Source of the DNA: Anthracocystis setariae
Taxonomy: Eukaryota; Basidiomycota; Ustilaginomycetes; Ustilaginales; Ustilaginaceae
DNA: 64,000 bases
Assembly (NCBI GenBank): GCA_928724745.1
Contig: CAKMXJ010000005.1
Location: 496,001 to 560,000 of the forward strand
Direction of reading: 5' to 3'
A program made the position numbers and the translations under genes. Under the pieces are notes generated by a model. The model ran no database searches, was not told the origin of the DNA, and saw nothing but the letters and a program-made list of their open reading frames with translations. This document shows, piece after piece, positions 59,864-64,000 of this stretch (its first letter is position 1; the number at the start of each line of letters is the position of its first letter).

Positions 59864-60529
59864 ATGACATCTATGAAAATCGGCATTCTCAGCCTCCTTC
59901 TGTCGCTTCTGGTGCACGTTGAGACCATCCACGGTCTTTTCGCGCCTCACCCAGCAGCTATAGGAAGCCATTCGCATTGTTCACCGAAGCCGATCCTCCT
60001 GCCACGAAACGCTGAGTACCGAAGTCACTGCGAAAGCGAGACAGGACCCGGAGGTTCCGATCCTAACTGGCCATGCGTAACGTTCTGGTCTGATAGCTTG
60101 AGGACGGTGTCGGAAGCCAAAGTTCTCATCGATCCCAAGGCAAAAGGCCCATTTCCAAAACAGCCAGATGATCTCTTCCTCATCAAAGATGGATTCAAAA
60201 CCGGTATGCTCACAGTGATACGTTTCCCCCCTTTCCTGACATGATCCGAGTTACTGAAGCTCCTTTTTGATACGATAGATTACACCACCAGAGACCCCAA
60301 ACTGAACTACACACTTGATTGGTACGGAAGCGTATCCTTGACCTACGGATATGTCAGCCCGGGGTGCTTCGACATCACTCTGGCCCATTTGGGAGATGAT
60401 GGCTACCGAATCTGGGTCTCGGATAAAAACAATACCGAGCGCAACGTTGACACCAAGCACCACCGTCACCCTGATCCAGTCAAGCTCTGCACAAAGTGGC
60501 TCCACGTCCACCTCAAGAATGAAGGCTGA
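59864..60529 (+). CDS. Secreted cysteine-containing protein, cluster paralogue C (one intron)
   Basis: 196 residues; the only copy on the plus strand. Exon 1 is 59864-60203 (113 codons plus one base), intron 60204-60278 (75 bases, GTATGC ... CGATAG), exon 2 is 60279-60529. Signal peptide MTSMKIGILSLLLSLLVHVE to about IHG; a second ATG at 59873 is also possible. The core has NWPCVTFW before the intron, the split Asp114 (DYTTRDP), then GCFDITLAH, YRIWVSDKN, NVDTKH and CTKWLHVHLK. Five cysteines after the signal peptide. It is most like D in the second exon. Function unknown. Confidence 0.82.
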
Positions 60530-61145
60530 TACTTTTCGTCCAATGCTGACTCAAGCCTTTAAAGCTGCTTCTCGTTAGCCTCACTGATAGCTCCTTTGTG
60601 CAAACTTGCTCAGCCCAAAGCCGTATGAATCCATCGAACCTGAAAGAAAGATTTCAAATCGCTCTTCGACAGTATGTTCTCGCTGCAACATCTGAGCAAG
60701 TCATCTTCATATGGACGTGGCTGTGCTCTTCATGAGGAGTGAAGGTGGGATCTGGTAGCACAGAAGAACACTCAGTTGAGCGAGAAGCTTATGTCGCGCT
60801 GAATCTTATTTCGGATGCTCGACCAAGACCCAGCTGCTATGGAGTGGTATGAACTCTTTGTCCGAGCTCAGCAAATCTTCGTTTCAGGTACATTTCGCAG
60901 ATAAACGGAAAGAGAACGGCCTTGGCGCGCCCGAATCTTCTCGTATCTATACAAAGATGGTACCATGCCACTGAGCCTCGCTCAGCTTCACTGCTGCTCA
61001 CAACAAGTTACTATCTGGAGCGAGGCTCAACAAGATGAAGAAAAACCTTTGATTGGATGAGAGCGGTGAGACCAAAGAGGTCATGGAGATGGTCGGCGAT
61101 CTCCTAGCGCTGAGGTTGCAATTCGAACAAAGGCTGAGTCTAGCA
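60530..61145. other. Intergenic between cluster paralogues C and D
   Basis: 616 bases between convergent 3' ends of C (+) and D (-). No family member or other gene recognised. Confidence 0.5.
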
Positions 61146-61829
61146 TTAGAAATCAAAGATTCCCCAGCCTTCTTCTTTGACGTGAAGGTGCATCCACTTT
61201 GTGCAGATGGTGCCGCTTGGCTGAACCTTGTCCACAGTGTCGACGTTGTGCTTGTCGTTGGTCTCATCCGACACCCAGATCCTCCATGAAGCATCCCTCT
61301 CCACGTGCAATTCGATATCGAAGCAACCACTGTCAGGCTTGTAGTTGCTGTAGCGGAACCAAGTGTTCAACGTTCCCAGATAGGTCACAGTGAAGTTTTG
61401 ACTGGGATCTTTCAGCGTGAAATCTGAAATGATGCCAGCCAAGACAAGGTGCTACGGTGTCAGCACAGATTCAGCATCGTCAATAGGTTGCTCCAGCATT
61501 GACTTACCTTTCCAGTGAGTGTCCTTGGCTAAGATCTCTGTCACGGGGTCGAGGTGCTTGTCAAACTCGATGTTGACAGCGGCAAGGCCGGTGCGTCCCC
61601 AATGAGTGAAACAGGGGTGTTTGGGCTTGTCATCGGCCTCGCAGAGCTTGCTGTATTCTGCATATTTGGGATGGAGCTTGGTAGCTGGCTTTTCTTTTTG
61701 ATCTCTTCGCTCGATCTGGTGCCGATGCACTCGGTTCCTCGCTTCGCTCGCGTTGAACTGGAGTACAAGCAAAGCAATAGAGCAAATGACGAGGGTGTCG
61801 GAGAAGCTGGTGCTGTAACGGAGCATCAT
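61146..61829 (-). CDS. Secreted cysteine-containing protein, cluster paralogue D (one intron)
   Basis: 199 residues. Exon 1 is 61829-61508 (107 codons plus one base), intron 61507-61424 (84 bases, GTAAGT ... TTTCAG), exon 2 is 61423-61146. The start has two ATGs (61829, 61826); the signal peptide runs through DTLVICSIALLVLQFNASEA. A dibasic IERRDQ near residue 42 might be a Kex2-like site. The core has KLCEADD, HPCFTHW, the split Asp108 (DFTLKDPS), GCFDIELH, WRIWVSDET, NVDT and CTKWMHLHVK. Only four cysteines follow the signal region (Cys16 lies inside it), the minimum shared set of the family. It looks intact. Function unknown. Confidence 0.83.
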
Positions 61830-62448
61830 GGTATGACGTGTAGTGTTTGGCCCACACTTCCGTTCAAGATGGTGGAAGATTCACGCAAAGATAGGGTTGT
61901 TGTGGAAAGGGTGTGAACTTGCGACGCAAGCACACCCACAGACCGTACGATTTTTTAAAAGAACGTCTCGTGTTTCACTTCATCAATTCTGGTGGTACCA
62001 TTGTCCCTCACACCCTACAGCTTTGCATCCTCTATATGCAAGGAGGCTTACAGGAAATCGCCTCGCTCTTGCTTCCGACCAGAGCCGCAACAGGACGGTC
62101 GCTATCGCTTCCGAGTTTGAGTCTGTGCCAGTTGAAGATTGTAGAGAGGACGGGTAAAAATGGCTGCTCTCGGATAAATTCTGTCAAACAGCGCCGACAT
62201 TTCAGATTCTTGGCAAGGCATATGTGCAAATTTGCGACGAGGCTAACACATACGACAGAGTCAAGGATTGGATAGAAGGTGAGAGAAGCTACTAAGAGGA
62301 GGAAACGAGAGGATAGAGAGCACTTGAGAAGAATGACATGCGCACAGCTTCCTTCATTACAGCGAAAGAAAGGGCTGAGAGGACCAGACGTTGGATCAAG
62401 CCTTCCCGGTCAGCCATGGCAACCTGTCGAGCCTTGTTACCAGGGTTG
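61830..62448. other. Intergenic between cluster paralogues D and E
   Basis: 619 bases with the D promoter and the 3' end of E. No extra gene recognised. Confidence 0.5.
62029..62042 (-). promoter_or_regulatory. TATA-like element upstream of paralogue D
   Basis: On the minus strand reads CTTGCATATAGAGG, about 200 bases upstream of the D start. A related TTTGCATATAAGAG lies upstream of E, which makes a shared promoter element more likely than chance. Confidence 0.35.
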
Positions 62449-63119
62449 TCAAGGCTTAGTGATAATGATGTGCGTCTACTTGGAGCAGATTTTCTCTTTG
62501 GCTGAATCGTTATCTTTAGTATCGATGCGGAACCCTTCGTCCTGGTCCGTCACCGCGATCTTGGTTTTCGAGTCACTGTCGCCGGCGTGAAGCTCGATAT
62601 TGAAACAGCCATTATCGTAATCAGAGTAGCGCATCCAGAGTTTGGCTGCATCCGCATTTGGTCCAAGCCACGTGACCTTGAAGTTGTATTCTTCATGTGC
62701 GGTCGGGAAGTCTGTTACAGCAATGTTGAAAGGCAACTTGTCAGCGGAGAGTTGGTGAAGTGCTTCGGTTTGGGATGTTTCAGGAACTCACCCTTCCTGA
62801 AGTTATCCTTCAGTACCACCTCCTCGGTTGGGTTTGCCATGGCCTCATCGAATTCGTATCAGGCAGCACGGACGTCATCACCCTGGAAAGTGAAGCACGG
62901 ATGAGTATCGCGCTCGTAGTCCTCCGTGTTGTCCTCGCAAAGACGTTTGTAGTAGTTGTAATCGATTTTGAGAGGGGTAGGCGTCCAGGTGTATTTTCGA
63001 CGCTCGAGACTGCTTTATTCGGATCGACGTGCGTTGTTTCCTCGCTTCGCTTGGATGAAATTGGGCTAAACCAGCAGCAGGGCACTAAAGCAGGACACGA
63101 AAGTGTGCAGGAAAGACAT
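62449..63119 (-). pseudogene. Cluster paralogue E, broken by in-frame stop codons
   Basis: Same layout as D: ATG at 63119 with a signal-like start (MSFLHTFVSCFSALLLV), exon 1 63119-62792, intron 62791-62712 (80 bases, GTGAGT ... AACAG), exon 2 from 62711. Family motifs are kept in one frame throughout: KRLCED, HPCFTF, the split Asp codon (DFPT), GCFNIELH and FRIDT. Four stop codons interrupt this frame: TAG at 63068-63066, TAA at 63017-63015, TGA at 62861-62859 and TAG at 62478-62476. The last replaces the Trp of the CTKW motif; the frame would otherwise end at 62449. No frameshift is seen. It is most simply a recently inactivated copy. Confidence 0.8.
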
Positions 63120-64000
63120 GTCGAAACTGATCATATTTGCGAAAGGCGACAAGGTTACAGAAGAAGCACAGATTGGTGAAGAGTTCAAGGATTAGGATGT
63201 GATGACGGAAAGAGTGGGATGTTGAGCTCTTATATGCAAACGCTAGGGATCAGTTCTACTATCCGATCTCATACTCACCATCAAGGATGCGGATATCACA
63301 ATCGGCTTCATAAGCTTTGGAGGTTTATTGGGGCTTCATCGCCCACATGCAACATGCACTGTCTGACTCACACTGCCACGGTAACCTGCCCACTAGTATG
63401 GATACAGGCGGAGCTCGAGCGTAGTGTGATTTTGGGGTGTGCAAAGCTGTGGGGTCATCTCGCAACTTGAGTTGATGAACAATCCCAGCGCTTGATTGCC
63501 CACAAGGCAGCCGTTTCACAACTCAACATGTGCTGTACTGTATGCTTTAAAGGGGATTGTCGGCGTCTACTTGCGATTATTGTATGTCCCATTGCTCTTC
63601 ATTGCCACTGCCCACATCAACTTACAGTCACATTCCTGCTGGCGGGTCGATATCACAGCCTTCCCGTCCCGTTCACACACTACATCCGAACTTGGGAGGA
63701 CATTGGTGGAGCGTTGTTAAGTTTAGAGCCAAGGGATAACACATGGACTGTTGTCGCCACATAACTTTTCGTTCTTTTCGTTGTCGATGGTGAGTGGCGT
63801 CTTTCGACACTCAAAGTCGTAATGATTCGTGATAGGCGGGGTGACATAGCGAGGCACTAGCCTGCCCGCGACTGGCTCTACCATGCCCCTTATGACCGAC
63901 TGAAACTAGTGTGATCAAGTTGAGGCGGAGGATGGAAACAGGAATCATCTTGAACGGATTTGAGGCTTCGGTTCAAACGAATCAGGAGGCGAGGGCGATT
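63120..64000. other. Right-edge intergenic region
   Basis: 881 bases from the start of E to the window end. It includes the E promoter element and a TGTACTGTATG motif near 63534. I see no further family member or other gene, though one may begin beyond the edge. Confidence 0.5.
63224..63240 (-). promoter_or_regulatory. TATA-like element upstream of paralogue E
   Basis: On the minus strand reads TTTGCATATAAGAGCTC, about 105 bases upstream of the E start; shares TTGCATATA with the element before D. Confidence 0.35.

Noticed and set aside
63490..63764. Possible further secreted family member at the right edge
   Set aside because: Short plus-strand frames there have no PCFT, GCF or CTKW motif and no matching splice signals.

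Overview
The window reads as nuclear DNA of a smut fungus (Basidiomycota, Ustilaginomycotina, probably Ustilaginaceae). Genes are closely packed and mostly intron-less. The few introns are 75-132 bases, with GTAAGT/GTGAGT/GTATGC-type donors and in some cases a clear TACTAAC branch site. Intergenic DNA is rich in poly-T runs and microsatellites. No rRNA, tRNA, CRISPR array, transposon ORF or prophage was recognised. I cannot name the species from the sequence alone.

Layout. 1-2738 (-) COG5, cut by the left edge. 3200-5092 (-) secreted GMC oxidoreductase. 5093-9252 gene-poor. 9253-13227 (+) TPS2-type trehalose-phosphatase, convergent with 13358-15358 (-) ING/PHD protein. 16359-20081 (+) cohesin SMC1. 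20198-21145 (-) unknown Pro/Ser-rich protein. 21503-22561 (+) KRR1. 22688-24202 (-) RUD3-like golgin. 24690-26942 (-) ILV2 acetolactate synthase. 28466-31525 (+) COG8 with an unusual charged tail. 31876-32244 (-) RPS20/uS10. 32904-33970 (+) SWP1/ribophorin II, one intron. 34609-38511 (+) double-BTB plus CAP-Gly protein. 39237-42110 (-) polo kinase, one intron. 43290-44387 (+) pyridoxal-reductase-like aldo/keto reductase. 44823-45314 (+) small RRM protein, one intron. 45354-46034 (-) unknown. 46483-51936 (-) DNF-type P4-ATPase. 54742-56119 (-) membrane SDR, one intron.

The right end (56.7-63.1 kb) differs. It holds five tandem paralogues of a small secreted cysteine-containing family, here called A-E. 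All five share one phase-1 intron that splits an Asp codon and a conserved second exon ending in Cys-Thr-Lys-Trp-x-His. This has the form of a smut effector cluster and is the most interesting part of the window. The fifth copy (E) keeps its reading frame but carries four in-frame stop codons, each reachable by a single C-to-T or G-to-A change. The cluster may continue past the right edge.

The housekeeping genes fall in two loose themes: Golgi/secretory function (COG5, COG8, RUD3, SWP1, P4-ATPase) and chromosome/cell-cycle function (SMC1, ING, polo kinase, CAP-Gly protein). In a fungus this clustering is most likely chance. Many neighbours are divergent pairs sharing a promoter region (ING/SMC1, unknown/KRR1, ILV2/COG8, RPS20/SWP1, polo kinase/AKR, B/C of the secreted cluster) or convergent pairs with short 3' gaps.
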